This document shows, in pieces, positions 33,347-42,446 of a DNA stretch of 64,000 bases. The stretch spans positions 186,001 through 250,000 of the forward strand of contig NZ_SOZE01000002.1 in the NCBI RefSeq assembly GCF_004519315.1, written 5' to 3'. The notes below the pieces were generated by a model that did no database searches, was not told the DNA's origin, and worked only from the letters and a program-made list of their open reading frames with translations. How positions within the stretch are numbered: position 1 is the stretch's first letter; every line of letters starts with the position of its first letter. The stretch comes from Mucilaginibacter psychrotolerans. GTDB taxonomy: Bacteria; Bacteroidota; Bacteroidia; Sphingobacteriales; Sphingobacteriaceae. The position numbers and the translations under genes are program-made.

Positions 33347-34489
33347 ATGCAGTTTAAGCAAATTACCGGGCAAAGCGCTATAAAGCAACGTTTAATTACC
33401 TCTGTAAATGAGAACAGGGTGAGTCATGCGCAGTTGTTTTTAGGTCCCGAAGGGGCCGGCAGCCTGGCTTTGGCCGTTGCTTATGCGCAGTATTTAAGCT
33501 GCGAGGATAAACAGCCCGATGATTCCTGCGGGGTATGTTCCAGCTGCCGCAAGTATCAAAAACTGATGCACCCCGATCTGCATTTCTCATACCCAACCTT
33601 CGGTACGCCAAAAGAATCGTCGATAGATTTTATCGACCAATGGCGTACGGCCTTTACGGAAAACCCATACTTAAGTTTAGATACCTGGCGCGGGTATTTG
33701 GATTCGGGCAACAAACAGGCTAACATCAACATACTCGAGTGCCATCAAATTATCAAAAAACTCAGCTTTAAACCGTTTGAATCGGTTTACAAAGTATTAA
33801 TATTATGGCTTCCCGAGTACCTGGATAAACAGGGAAACGCGTTGCTTAAAGTAATTGAAGAGCCGCAGCCCAATACCCTGTTTTTATTAGTTGCCCAAAA
33901 TCAGGATCAGATACTGAATACCATCCTCTCGCGCACGCAACTCATCAAAATACCGTGTTTAACTTTCGAGGACGTTAAAAGCCACCTCATTGCGCAGCAT
34001 AACCAAACCGAAACTGCCGCTTCTGAAATTGCTTACTTAAGCAACGGCAACATGACCGAAGCGCTAAGCATGCTGCAACAGGATGCTAAAGGCTACCATG
34101 TAATGTTTGTGCAATGGCTACGCTTATGCTTTGGCAACAAGGGCCTGGAGGTGCTTGCGTTTACCGATCAGGCATCAAAAATGGGGCGCGAAAACCAAAA
34201 GAATTTCATACGTTACGGCATCAATTTTATCCGCGAATGTTGTTTGATATCGGCAGGTGCCGAAAGAATGGTACATTTACCAGTGCAAGAGCTGGAAACA
34301 GCGCGAAAAATGGCCGGCGTAATGAATATTGCCCAGGCCGAAACCATTATTACCGAGCTGGAAAAGGCTCATTATCATATAGAACGCAATGCTAACCCTA
34401 AGATCTTGTTTTTAGATGTATCTTTGCAGATTATAAAAGTACTAAATTTAAAAATCGTCCCTCCGGGGAATCATTATATACCGAATTAA
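33347..34489 (+). CDS. holB: DNA polymerase III delta' subunit
   Basis: This 380-residue clamp-loader subunit starts 'MQFKQITGQSAIKQRLITSV'. The P-loop position reads 'LFLGPEGAGSLALAVAYAQ', lacking the Lys-Thr of an active Walker A, as expected of a non-hydrolysing delta' subunit. A zinc-binding segment 'CEDKQPDDSCGVCSSCRKYQ' follows, then 'LLKVIEEPQPNTLFLLVAQNQDQILNTILSRTQLIKIP', which has the SRC-like motif region as 'SRTQ'. It is the first gene of an operon with ricT (2-base gap) and gldH. Confidence 0.93.
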   Translation: MQFKQITGQSAIKQRLITSVNENRVSHAQLFLGPEGAGSLALAVAYAQYLSCEDKQPDDSCGVCSSCRKYQKLMHPDLHFSYPTFGTPKESSIDFIDQWRTAFTENPYLSLDTWRGYLDSGNKQANINILECHQIIKKLSFKPFESVYKVLILWLPEYLDKQGNALLKVIEEPQPNTLFLLVAQNQDQILNTILSRTQLIKIPCLTFEDVKSHLIAQHNQTETAASEIAYLSNGNMTEALSMLQQDAKGYHVMFVQWLRLCFGNKGLEVLAFTDQASKMGRENQKNFIRYGINFIRECCLISAGAERMVHLPVQELETARKMAGVMNIAQAETIITELEKAHYHIERNANPKILFLDVSLQIIKVLNLKIVPPGNHYIPN

Positions 34490-34491
34490 TT

Positions 34492-35943
34492 ATGGGATGC
34501 GGAAGTTGCTCAACAGGGGGCGGTTGCTCACCTGCGGGCTGCAAAAGTAACGGCAGTTGCCTTACTAACGGTTGCAGCAAACTGGATGTACACGATTGGC
34601 TATCCCACATGGATATGCCAAACAATTATAAGCCCTTTAGCATAGTCGAAGTAAAATTCAAAGGCTCGCGAAAGGAGTTCTATCATAATCACGACAATAT
34701 TTACCTGGAGGCAGGTGAACTGGTAGCAGTAGAAACCACCACCGGTGGCTACGATATTGGCCACGTAAGCATAACCGGCGAACTGGTGCGCATGCAAATG
34801 ACCAAGCGCCACGTAAAGGAAGCTGATGTTACCAAAAAGATCTACCGCCGCGCTACCCCTGCAGATGTAGATAAATGGAAACTAGCCAAAGATTTGGAGT
34901 GGGAAACCATGCACAAGTCTCGCACTTTAGCTTTGGAACTGAAGCTGAGCATGAAGATAAGCGATGTGGATTACCAGGGCGATAAAACCAAAGCCACCTT
35001 TTATTATACGGCCGAAGGCCGCGTAGATTTTCGCGAGCTGATCAAGAAAATGGCCGAGAGTTTCCGCATCCGTATAGAGATGCGCCAGATTGGTATGCGC
35101 CAGGAAGCAAGCCGCCTTGGCGGTATAGGCAGTTGTGGTCGCGAGCTTTGCTGCAGCACCTGGCTTACCGATTTTAAAACGGTATCAACTTCTGCAGCAC
35201 GTTACCAAAACTTATCTTTAAACACCCTGAAGCTTGCCGGCCAATGCGGCAAACTGAAGTGCTGCTTAAACTACGAGCTGGATACTTACATGGATGCGCT
35301 AAAGCACATCCCCGATAATGTAAATGTACTGAAGACCGAAAAAGGCGATGCACGCCTGCAAAAAACGGATATCTTTAAAAAGATAATGTGGTTTGCTTTT
35401 CCGCGCGAAGAATCGTGGGTTCCCTTACCCATCACCCGCGTAAAAGAAATACAGCAAATGAACCGCGAGGGCGTTTTACCTGCCGACCTTACCGAGGCCG
35501 TACAAGTAGAATTGATACCTGTAAAAGTGCTTGATTACGAAAACGTGGTTGGCCAGGATAGCCTTACCCGCCTGGATGAGCGCCGAAATAACAATAAAAA
35601 CAAGAGCAAAAATAAAAGCCGAGGCAAAGGCCCGCGTCCCGAAGGACAGGCCCAGCAAACAGGCGCAAGACCCGATGGTGGCAACCGACAGCCAAATGCG
35701 CCTCAGCGGGAAGGCAACGCCCAAACAGGCCCAAGGCCGGAAGGCGGCAGGAGGCCTGATGGTAACCGCCAGCAAAACAATGGCCCAAAACGAGAAGGTG
35801 GAGCGCAAGTCGGCCCAAGGCCCGAAGGTGAGAACCGACCAGACGGAAACCGCCCGCAAGGTAATAATGGCAACAGGCGCAATAACAACCGACGTGGCCC
35901 AAACCGTAACCCCAATAATCCACCACCAGCAAGGCCGGAATAA
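34492..35943 (+). CDS. ricT: PSP1/RicT-type regulatory protein with Cys-rich N-terminus and disordered tail
   Basis: This 483-residue protein has three parts. Residues 1-30 are rich in Cys and Gly ('MGCGSCSTGGGCSPAGCK') and could hold a metal or iron-sulfur centre. Residues 45-325 form the PSP1 domain, with 'CGRELCCSTWLTDFKTVS' and 'LAGQCGKLKCCLNYEL', whose cysteines bind an iron-sulfur cluster with RicA/RicF in B. subtilis. RicT there promotes RNA maturation. Residues 365-483 are a low-complexity tail of repeated 'GPRPEG' units with many N, R and G, suited to RNA binding. It is directly followed by gldH (TAA then ATG), and holB precedes it. Confidence 0.9.
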   Translation: MGCGSCSTGGGCSPAGCKSNGSCLTNGCSKLDVHDWLSHMDMPNNYKPFSIVEVKFKGSRKEFYHNHDNIYLEAGELVAVETTTGGYDIGHVSITGELVRMQMTKRHVKEADVTKKIYRRATPADVDKWKLAKDLEWETMHKSRTLALELKLSMKISDVDYQGDKTKATFYYTAEGRVDFRELIKKMAESFRIRIEMRQIGMRQEASRLGGIGSCGRELCCSTWLTDFKTVSTSAARYQNLSLNTLKLAGQCGKLKCCLNYELDTYMDALKHIPDNVNVLKTEKGDARLQKTDIFKKIMWFAFPREESWVPLPITRVKEIQQMNREGVLPADLTEAVQVELIPVKVLDYENVVGQDSLTRLDERRNNNKNKSKNKSRGKGPRPEGQAQQTGARPDGGNRQPNAPQREGNAQTGPRPEGGRRPDGNRQQNNGPKREGGAQVGPRPEGENRPDGNRPQGNNGNRRNNNRRGPNRNPNNPPPARPE

Positions 35944-36423
35944 ATGAAACTGAAGCATAATTTGTTGCTTGCAACATGCTTTGCCCTAATTTTTGCGACC
36001 GAGGGTTGCAAAGACGCGGCAACGGTTATAGATACCAGTACCGAGATTGATAACCACAACTGGTCGTACGGCAACCGCGTAAAATTTGATGTTAAAATTG
36101 ATGATGCCCGTGTGCCTTATAATCTTTATTTCAACTTACGGGTTGGGGGCGGGTATCGGTATTCTAACATGTACACCTTATTTTACCAAACATCTCCCGA
36201 TAAAAAACTCAGCAAGCTACGCTACGAGTTTACGCTGGCCAACAAGGATGGCGAGTGGCTGGGCAGCGGCAGTGGCAATTTGTATAGCTATCAAATGCCT
36301 TTGCGTACAGCATATAAATTCCCGACTCCCGGCGTGTACCATTTCGAGTTAGAGCAAAACATGCGCGACAACCCCCTGCACGAAGTAAGCGATGTGGGCT
36401 TAAAAGTGGAAAAAGCAAAATAA
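35944..36423 (+). CDS. gldH: Gliding-motility lipoprotein GldH
   Basis: This 159-residue lipoprotein has 'LLATCFALIFATEGCKDAA' with the lipobox Cys at about 22. The mature part 'DNHNWSYGNRVKFDVKIDDARVPYNLYFNLRVGGGYRYSNMY' is the conserved GldH core. GldH was found in Flavobacterium johnsoniae as essential for gliding; homologues occur in non-gliding Bacteroidota. It starts right at the stop of ricT, the usual Bacteroidota order, which supports both calls. No other gld genes are in the window. Confidence 0.92.
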   Translation: MKLKHNLLLATCFALIFATEGCKDAATVIDTSTEIDNHNWSYGNRVKFDVKIDDARVPYNLYFNLRVGGGYRYSNMYTLFYQTSPDKKLSKLRYEFTLANKDGEWLGSGSGNLYSYQMPLRTAYKFPTPGVYHFELEQNMRDNPLHEVSDVGLKVEKAK

Positions 36424-36473
36424 TTTTTTATTGGTTTTTTAATCTCCCAATCAAAGCAAAAAATTATCTTAGG

Positions 36474-36497
36474 GGCTTAAACCTTATGCATTAAGCC
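36474..36497 (+). promoter_or_regulatory. Hairpin abutting the TPR gene start codon
   Basis: GGCTTAA (36474-36480) and TTAAGCC (36491-36497) form a perfect 7-bp stem with a 10-base loop. The stem ends exactly at the ATG (36498). Such a structure could limit ribosome access or bind a regulator. It may also be chance. Confidence 0.3.
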
Positions 36498-37784
36498 ATG
36501 AAAAAGCTTCTGTTCCTCATTCTACTATTGCCGCTGTTTGCAAAGGCGCAGGCACCTAATGCCGATAGCATTAAAAACGCCGGTACTGTAAAGTATTATA
36601 CCAAAATCATCGCTCAAAAACCCAACGACTCGGTTGCGTACTACAAACGTGGCAGTGCCTATCTTAACCTGGATAAATACAAACTTGCGTTGGCCGATCT
36701 GAACAAGGCCTTGCTGATAAACCCCAAATACAAAGAAGCTTTGCTGGATAGGGGCCGCACCAAACAATCGCTTGAAGATTACACCGGCGCGCTTAAAGAT
36801 TATAACGCTTACCTGTTGATGAAGCCGAACAGCTCTGCCGCACTATACAACATCGGCATGGTAAAACGCATACAGAAGGATTACAAAACCGCCCTGGATT
36901 ACTTTAGTAAAGGTTCGGCTATAGACCCTGGCGATCCGGATTTCTATAACGAAATGGGTATCTGCAAAAAAAGGCTCGAAGAATATAAGGGTGCTATCGA
37001 ACTTTTTAATAAAGTAATGGAGCTTGATCCTGAAGACTACCGCCCGCATTACAACACCGGCCTCACCAAAAATTTGATGGAGGATTACAAAGGTGCAATA
37101 GAATCATTCGACAAAGCTGCTCAACTCGACCCTAAAAACGGCGATATCTATTACAGCCGTGGTGATTCCAAGCGTTATTTAAAGGATTATGCCGCAGCCA
37201 TTGTAGATTACACGGTGGCTATACAATTAGATCCCACGTTTTTAGATGCGTATAACAACCGCGGTATAGCCAAATACAAAAGCGAGGACTATGACGGCGC
37301 CATCAGCGATGCTAACAAAGCGCTTGCCATCGACCCAAAATATGCCAATTCGTTTTATAACCGGGGCCTCGCGCACGAATCGCAAAGCAATTATGCGGAT
37401 GCGGTGGAAGATTTCGACAAGTACATCGCCCTGGAGCCTACCGACCCTGATGGTTTCTTTAAACGCGGCAATAATAAATTGAATCTTGACGATTACGCCA
37501 ATTCCATCCTCGACTATAACCAGGCTTTAAAATTAGATCCTAAATACACCAACGCCTATAACAATCGTGGTGTTGCCAAGCGGTCTTTACAGGATTACAA
37601 AGGCGCTATTGTAGATTACTCCAAAGCCATCGAACTGGAGCCTAAAGACGGCACGTATTTCACCAATCGTGCATACGCCGAGCATATGCTTAAAGATGAT
37701 GCTTCGGCCTGTATCGACTGGAAGAAGGGCCTGGAACTTGGCGACAAGGATGCCGAAGAATACCTCACTAAATATTGTAAGTAA
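36498..37784 (+). CDS. Exported tetratricopeptide-repeat protein
   Basis: This 428-residue protein has a signal peptide (1-18, 'LLLPLFAKAQ') and about eleven consecutive 34-residue TPR units. A typical unit reads 'AYNNRGIAKYKSEDYDGAISDANKALAIDP', with the conserved W/Y-G-A-P pattern (G8, A20, P32). It forms a long superhelix for protein binding in the periplasm. The repeats are near identical in spacing, with no break. Its partners are unknown. The gene ends only 4 bases before the MITE-like repeat at 37789. Confidence 0.9.
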   Translation: MKKLLFLILLLPLFAKAQAPNADSIKNAGTVKYYTKIIAQKPNDSVAYYKRGSAYLNLDKYKLALADLNKALLINPKYKEALLDRGRTKQSLEDYTGALKDYNAYLLMKPNSSAALYNIGMVKRIQKDYKTALDYFSKGSAIDPGDPDFYNEMGICKKRLEEYKGAIELFNKVMELDPEDYRPHYNTGLTKNLMEDYKGAIESFDKAAQLDPKNGDIYYSRGDSKRYLKDYAAAIVDYTVAIQLDPTFLDAYNNRGIAKYKSEDYDGAISDANKALAIDPKYANSFYNRGLAHESQSNYADAVEDFDKYIALEPTDPDGFFKRGNNKLNLDDYANSILDYNQALKLDPKYTNAYNNRGVAKRSLQDYKGAIVDYSKAIELEPKDGTYFTNRAYAEHMLKDDASACIDWKKGLELGDKDAEEYLTKYCK

Positions 37785-37788
37785 GGCA

Positions 37789-38005
37789 ATGAGGCTGTAT
37801 CATATATAAAACCCAGTGTTAAACAACAAAACTAAATTTGGTCAAGATAGGCTTTGTGTCATTTGCGCTAAACGGTATGCCAATCTTTGCGGCCTTTGTG
37901 TTTAAATTTTTACCACAAAGGCCACAAAGGGGAAAACACAAAGAACACAAAGCCAAATTTAATTTTGAGTAAAATGCCTAAAAAGCATTTATGATACAGC
38001 CTCAT
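37789..38005. repeat. MITE-like palindromic element, 217 bp
   Basis: A perfect 16-bp terminal inverted repeat (ATGAGGCTGTATCATA at 37789-37804, complement at 37990-38005) bounds the element. Inside, TTTGTG/CACAAA-rich stretches also pair, for example GGCTTTGTGT near 37850 with ACACAAAGCC near 37950. The whole could fold as one long hairpin. The right end stops one base short of the stop codon of the convergent lipoprotein gene and the left end lies 4 bases past the TPR stop. It has no coding capacity. Confidence 0.75.
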
Positions 38006-38006
38006 A

Positions 38007-38387
38007 TTAGTTTACTGTATAGTCAGTACTGATTTTAGTAAAAGAGCCCAATTCCTTAGCCGATTCTTGCGCTACCGTTGTACTGTTGTCGGTAATAATG
38101 TACGATACCGTGTTTTCGCCGCCCGCGTTCTGTATCTCCACGTGCAATACGCCACCGGCCACCAGGCCGGTAGTGAACTCATAACTACCGGTAGTTACCG
38201 ATTTAGTATCGATAGCAGAACTTACCGTCTCGCCGGCTTTTATTGCAGATAAGGTAACATTAAAGGCCGCTGTAGCCGTAACCGTTACTTTTATATTGTG
38301 TGACACAGGCCCCGCAGCTCCCTTTTTTGAACAAGAGTTTATAGAAATGCAGCCCAAAAGGGCCAACAAGATGATTGCGTATTTCAT
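38007..38387 (-). CDS. Small lipoprotein of unknown function
   Basis: The ATG at 38387 gives 126 residues with a lipoprotein signal 'IILLALLGCISINSCSKKG'. The mature part is beta-rich, with many Thr/Val residues ('NIKVTVTATAAFNVTLSAIKAG', 'GGVLHVEIQNAGGENTVSYII'), looking like a single Ig-like or jelly-roll domain. No family was recognised. It is divergent from another small lipoprotein gene over 71 bases, and its stop codon adjoins the MITE-like repeat. Confidence 0.6.
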   Translation of the reverse strand: MKYAIILLALLGCISINSCSKKGAAGPVSHNIKVTVTATAAFNVTLSAIKAGETVSSAIDTKSVTTGSYEFTTGLVAGGVLHVEIQNAGGENTVSYIITDNSTTVAQESAKELGSFTKISTDYTVN

Positions 38388-38458
38388 GGCAGGTATATTT
38401 TGGTTTTTATAAAACATGTAAATATGCCATTTGTAGTTTAAGAACACAAACTATCGCC

Positions 38459-38710
38459 ATGAAACAAGTCATTTCTTATTTGGTAATCATACTGGCCGCT
38501 GCGCTGCTGTTTTTCACCGCCTGCAAAGGCAACACAGGGCAAACAGGTGGGGCGCAGGCAGATTCGGGACAAAAGCATATCGGTAATTCAGGCCCGGCAG
38601 ATAGCTCTGGCTATGCTGTAAGCCCAACGGAAACAGGCGGTAAAGATACCAGCGGCAATGGCAACGGTACAGCAAATGCACCAAAAGATACGCTGAAAAC
38701 AAATCCGTAA
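38459..38710 (+). CDS. Small Gly/Thr/Ser-rich lipoprotein
   Basis: From the ATG at 38459 the protein has 83 residues: a signal with lipobox 'LLFFTACKGNTG' and then a disordered tail rich in Gly, Thr, Ser, Asp and Lys ('GGKDTSGNGNGTANAPKDT'). Such short tethered peptides are common in Bacteroidota and have no known role. The signal peptide and the composition argue for a real gene; the mature part has no domain. Confidence 0.5.
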   Translation: MKQVISYLVIILAAALLFFTACKGNTGQTGGAQADSGQKHIGNSGPADSSGYAVSPTETGGKDTSGNGNGTANAPKDTLKTNP

Positions 38711-38771
38711 TTATTGCTTTCTTTAGTAATCTATAAATTGCTACATTCGTTTTGCTAATTTTTTTATCAAA

Positions 38772-40139
38772 ATGGATATAATGGTTTTGGTTGTTTCCGG
38801 TATATTATTTATTGCAGCGCTGGTGGTTTTCTTCGTTAAAAAACCAGGCAGCTCGAATATTTCAGCAGATGAACATGCTAAGCTGAAGACAGAGAATGAA
38901 AGGCTTAAAATTTCTGTGGCCGTTGCAGAACAGCGGGTTTCCGGCGCAATTGCCGAAAAAGACAATATCACCAAACACTTTAAGGACGAGCAAACCCGAC
39001 TGTTAGACGAATTGTTTGATTTGCGTGGCCAGTTGGGGCAGGCCAACCAGTCGCTGGAATCTGCACGGTCGTACTACAAAGCGCAGCAGGAAAAACTGGC
39101 CGAGCAAAAAGCCGACATTGAGCAAACCCGCAGCCATTTCCAGAAAGAGTTTGAGAATATTGCCGAAAAACTTTTAAAAGAAAAAAGCAGGGAGTTTACG
39201 GATGTTAACCGATTGAGTATAGATACCATCCTCAATCCGCTTAAAGAAAACATCAAGGCCTTCGAAGCGAAAGTGGATAAGGTTTACAGCACCGAAGCCG
39301 CGGAGCGGCACGTTTTACGCGGCGAAATATCAAAATTGATGGACCTGAATAAACTCATCAGCACCGAAGCATCAAACCTAACTAAAGCACTCAAAGGTGA
39401 TAATAAAAAGCAGGGCAACTGGGGAGAGGTGATCTTGGAGAAGGTTTTGGAGCGCAGCGGTCTGGTACGCGACCGCGAATACCGCATACAAGCCAGCTTG
39501 AACCACACAGACGGCAGCAGGCTGCAGCCCGATGTAATAATTGACCTTCCTGATGAAAAACATTTAATAATTGATTCTAAGGTATCGCTCATCGCTTACG
39601 AGCGATTAGTTAATTGCGAAACGGAAGAAGAGCGCCGTTTATTTTCTAAAGCGCATATCGAATCTATCCGGGCGCATGTGCATGGCCTGTCCGGGAAAAA
39701 CTACCACGACCTGTACCAGGTAAACTCGCCCGATTTTGTGTTGCTCTTCGTCCCCATAGAATCCTCCTTCAGTTTTGCCGTGCAGCTGGATGCCGATTTG
39801 TTTGCCGATGCATGGGATAAACGGGTTGTGATTGTTAGTCCGAGTACCTTATTGGCCACCCTCCGCACTATCGCCAGCATTTGGAAACAGGAACGCCAAA
39901 ACCGAAACGTTTTAGAGATAGCCCGCCTCAGCGGCGAGATGTATGATAAATTCGTGGGTTTTGTTGGCGATATGGAAGGCATCGGCAAAAACATCAAACA
40001 GAGCCAGGATAGCTACGACAAAGCGCTGAATAAACTTACCGATGGCCGCGGCAATTTAACGGTAACGGCCGAGAAAATTAAAAAATTGGGAGCGAAAGCT
40101 AATAAGCAGATTGATGGGAAATATATTGGTGAAGAGTAG
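38772..40139 (+). CDS. rmuC: DNA recombination protein RmuC
   Basis: This 455-residue protein has an N-terminal membrane helix (residues 3-20, 'IMVLVVSGILFIAALVVFF'). A long coiled coil rich in E, K and Q (about 30-150) follows, then the RmuC nuclease-like domain. Key stretches are 'KKQGNWGEVILEKVLERSGL', 'LQPDVIIDLPDEKHLIIDSKVSLIAYERL' with the PD...(D)xK pattern, and 'FVPIESSFSFAVQLD'. RmuC limits inversions between short inverted repeats in E. coli. A palindromic repeat with a T-run follows and probably ends its transcript. Confidence 0.93.
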   Translation: MDIMVLVVSGILFIAALVVFFVKKPGSSNISADEHAKLKTENERLKISVAVAEQRVSGAIAEKDNITKHFKDEQTRLLDELFDLRGQLGQANQSLESARSYYKAQQEKLAEQKADIEQTRSHFQKEFENIAEKLLKEKSREFTDVNRLSIDTILNPLKENIKAFEAKVDKVYSTEAAERHVLRGEISKLMDLNKLISTEASNLTKALKGDNKKQGNWGEVILEKVLERSGLVRDREYRIQASLNHTDGSRLQPDVIIDLPDEKHLIIDSKVSLIAYERLVNCETEEERRLFSKAHIESIRAHVHGLSGKNYHDLYQVNSPDFVLLFVPIESSFSFAVQLDADLFADAWDKRVVIVSPSTLLATLRTIASIWKQERQNRNVLEIARLSGEMYDKFVGFVGDMEGIGKNIKQSQDSYDKALNKLTDGRGNLTVTAEKIKKLGAKANKQIDGKYIGEE

Positions 40140-40164
40140 GTTAAAACTTGCGATTCCCTGTAAA

Positions 40165-40261
40165 GCGTCATTGCGAGGCACGAAGCAATCTCCCTATAAG
40201 CAGAGCGATTTGCATGGCGCATTTTCCTGCGTAGAGATTGCTTCGTTCCTCGCAATGACGC
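40165..40261. repeat. Palindromic CGTCATTGCGAGG repeat, copy A
   Basis: The arms 40165-40192 and 40234-40261 (28 bp each) are inverted with a single mismatch. Arm core: CGTCATTGCGAGG..CGAAGCAATCTC. The copy lies between the convergent ends of rmuC and thiL and is followed by a T-run on the plus strand (40262-40268), so it can act as a terminator for rmuC. Confidence 0.9.
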
Positions 40262-40273
40262 TTTTTTTTGCTG

Positions 40274-41320
40274 TTACTCACTAGCTTTAAACGCATTCCA
40301 ACCCTGCGCTGTTAGCGTGTGCACATTATTGCTTTTAGTAATCAGATTACAGCCGGCGTTCGATTCGGTAATGTAGCCGATGATGCTGAAATCCATTTTG
40401 TGCTTTATCTTATCGTAATCTGCCTGTTTTACCGTGAAGAGTAATTCGTAATCTTCGCCGCCGCTTAGGGCACAAACCGTTGGGTCGAGGCCGAATTCGC
40501 GGGCGGTCTCGTAAGTCATCGGGTCGATGGGTATCTTTTCTTCGTATAGGTTACAGCCCTTATTGCTCTGTTTACAAATGTGCAATATCTCTGAAGCTAA
40601 ACCATCACTTACATCAATCATCGCGGTTGGTTTTACATCCAGTTCTTTCAGCAAATCGATGATATCCTTACGTGCTTCCGGTTTCAGCTGGCGTTCTACG
40701 ATGTAGTCTTTGCCTTCCAGGTCGGGCTGTATGTTCGGGTTTTCTATATAAACCAGTTTCTCCCGCTCTAATAACTGTAGGCCGGTGTATGCACCGCCCA
40801 AATCACCCGATACGCATATCAGGTCGCCCTCTTCGGCAGTGTTTCGGTAAACGATGTCTTTTTCATCGGCATAACCCAAAACGGTTACGCTGATCACCAG
40901 GCCCTGTTTAGATGCTGTAGTATCGCCGCCAATCAAATCCACATTATAGTTATCGCAGGCCAGGTAAATACCTTCGTACAATTCTTCAATAGCCTCCAAT
41001 GGGAACTTACTGCTCATCCCAATCGATACCGTAACCTGGCTGGCGGTGCCATTCATGGCGTAAATATCGCTTAAGTTTACCTGTATGGCTTTATAGCCCA
41101 GGTGCTTCAACGGGGTGTAAGCCAAATCGAAATGGATGCCTTCCAGCAACATATCGGTAGATACCAATAATTTTTTGCCGTCATGATCAAGTACCGCAGC
41201 GTCGTCGCCAACGCCTTTGATGGTGCTTTTTTGGGTAAGCTTTATATTTTTAGTGAGGTGTTTAATCAAGCCAAATTCACCTAATTCCTCTAAATGGGTA
41301 CGTTCCTGGTTCTCAAACAT
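40274..41320 (-). CDS. thiL: Thiamine-monophosphate kinase ThiL
   Basis: ThiL phosphorylates thiamine monophosphate to the pyrophosphate cofactor. The ATG at 41320 gives 348 residues beginning 'FENQERTHLEELGEFGLIKHL'; a longer frame to 41380 runs back into repeat copy B and is not used. Diagnostic stretches are 'GVGDDAAVLDH', 'STDMLLEGIHFDL', 'LIGGDTTASKQGLVISVTVLG', 'MIDVSDGLASEI' and 'LSGGEDYELLFTVK', the acidic metal and ATP sites of the PurM-like fold. No TPP riboswitch or other thiamine genes are present here. Confidence 0.96.
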   Translation of the reverse strand: MFENQERTHLEELGEFGLIKHLTKNIKLTQKSTIKGVGDDAAVLDHDGKKLLVSTDMLLEGIHFDLAYTPLKHLGYKAIQVNLSDIYAMNGTASQVTVSIGMSSKFPLEAIEELYEGIYLACDNYNVDLIGGDTTASKQGLVISVTVLGYADEKDIVYRNTAEEGDLICVSGDLGGAYTGLQLLEREKLVYIENPNIQPDLEGKDYIVERQLKPEARKDIIDLLKELDVKPTAMIDVSDGLASEILHICKQSNKGCNLYEEKIPIDPMTYETAREFGLDPTVCALSGGEDYELLFTVKQADYDKIKHKMDFSIIGYITESNAGCNLITKSNNVHTLTAQGWNAFKASE

Positions 41321-41339
41321 TGTCTTAATTATTTTTCCA

Positions 41340-41440
41340 CACGTCATTGCGAGGTACGAAGCAATCTCTACATAGGACAAGCCGACTTGTAAATCGCTTA
41401 TGCAATGCTTAGAGATTGCTTCGTACCTCCGAATGACGTG
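41340..41440. repeat. Palindromic CGTCATTGCGAGG repeat, copy B
   Basis: Arms 41340-41369 and 41411-41440 (30 bp) are inverted with two mismatches (GC/CG in the core). The copy lies in the 133 bases between the 3' end of nadA and the start of thiL, both on the minus strand, so it is 3' of nadA. Confidence 0.9.
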
Positions 41441-41453
41441 GTTAATATTATTT

Positions 41454-42446
41454 TTATAGACCTAATCTCGCCGATATCTGCAACATCCGCTCAATCGGCA
41501 CAACAGCTTTTTCTATAATATGTTGCGGCACGTCTATTTCGGGCGTGCCGTTTTTCATACACAAGTATAATTTTTCCAGCGTGTTGCGTTTCATGTGCGG
41601 GCAATCGTTGCAGGCGCATGTATTATTCGGCGGAGCCGGAAAAAATTTTTTAGATGGGTTCTCCTTTTCCATCTGGTGTATAATCCCTGCTTCCGTTGCC
41701 ACAATAAACTCCGTTTCGGGGCTGTTGGTGGCATATTTCAGTATCCCGGTGGTGCTGCCTATGTAATCTGCCAGCTGCAGGATAACTTCCTCGCATTCGG
41801 GGTGGGCCAGTATCTTTGCATTGGGGTGGCGCTCCTTCAGTTTGGTAATTTTCTCCCTGCTGAAAATCTCATGCACCATACAGGCACCATTCCATAACAC
41901 CAGATCCCGGCCTGTTTTTTTAGCCACCCAGGCGCCCAGGTTTTTATCCGGACCGAAGATGATCTTCTGATCTTTTGGCAAGCTTTCCACAATTTGCACC
42001 GCATTACTGCTGGTACAAACAATATCGCTCATGGCCTTCAGTTCCGCAGTACAATTCACATAGGTGATCACCAGGTGATCGGGGTAATTCTCCTTGAACT
42101 TTTTAAACAGGTGCGGCGGGCAGCTGTCGGCCAAAGAGCAGCCTGCCTTCAGATCCGGTAACAGAACCTTTTTGTTTGGCGAAAGAATCTTTGCTGTTTC
42201 GGCCATGAAGTGTACGCCGGCAAAAACGATGATATCGGCGTCGGTTTTAGCAGCCTGTTGCGAAAGGCCAAGGCTATCGCCAATATAATCGGCAATATCC
42301 TGTATATCTCCTTCCTGGTAATAATGGGCCAGCACAACAGCATTCTTTTCCTTTTTTAGTTTCTCTATTTCGGCAAACAGGTCAAGCGACGGGTCGATGT
42401 ATTCGTCGGCAAAACCATTCATTTTTATTTCTTCGAAGGTATCCAT
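41454..42446 (-). CDS. nadA: Quinolinate synthase NadA
   Basis: NadA condenses iminoaspartate with dihydroxyacetone phosphate to quinolinate, using a [4Fe-4S] cluster. In the 330 residues from the ATG at 42446 one sees '[27 protein letters not shown]', '[19 protein letters not shown]', the first cluster cysteine region '[11 protein letters not shown]', 'VNCTAELK' and the C-terminal '[20 protein letters not shown]'. The family is complete and of normal length. It pairs with nadB, which it faces across a 0.4 kb AT-rich region, so the two enzymes of the pathway start from the same control region. Confidence 0.97.
   Translation of the reverse strand: MDTFEEIKMNGFADEYIDPSLDLFAEIEKLKKEKNAVVLAHYYQEGDIQDIADYIGDSLGLSQQAAKTDADIIVFAGVHFMAETAKILSPNKKVLLPDLKAGCSLADSCPPHLFKKFKENYPDHLVITYVNCTAELKAMSDIVCTSSNAVQIVESLPKDQKIIFGPDKNLGAWVAKKTGRDLVLWNGACMVHEIFSREKITKLKERHPNAKILAHPECEEVILQLADYIGSTTGILKYATNSPETEFIVATEAGIIHQMEKENPSKKFFPAPPNNTCACNDCPHMKRNTLEKLYLCMKNGTPEIDVPQHIIEKAVVPIERMLQISARLGL

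Noticed and set aside
35476..36074. Open frames in several phases across the ricT tail
   Set aside because: They arise from the low-complexity GC-rich repeat of the ricT 3' end; the ricT frame alone continues a known domain.
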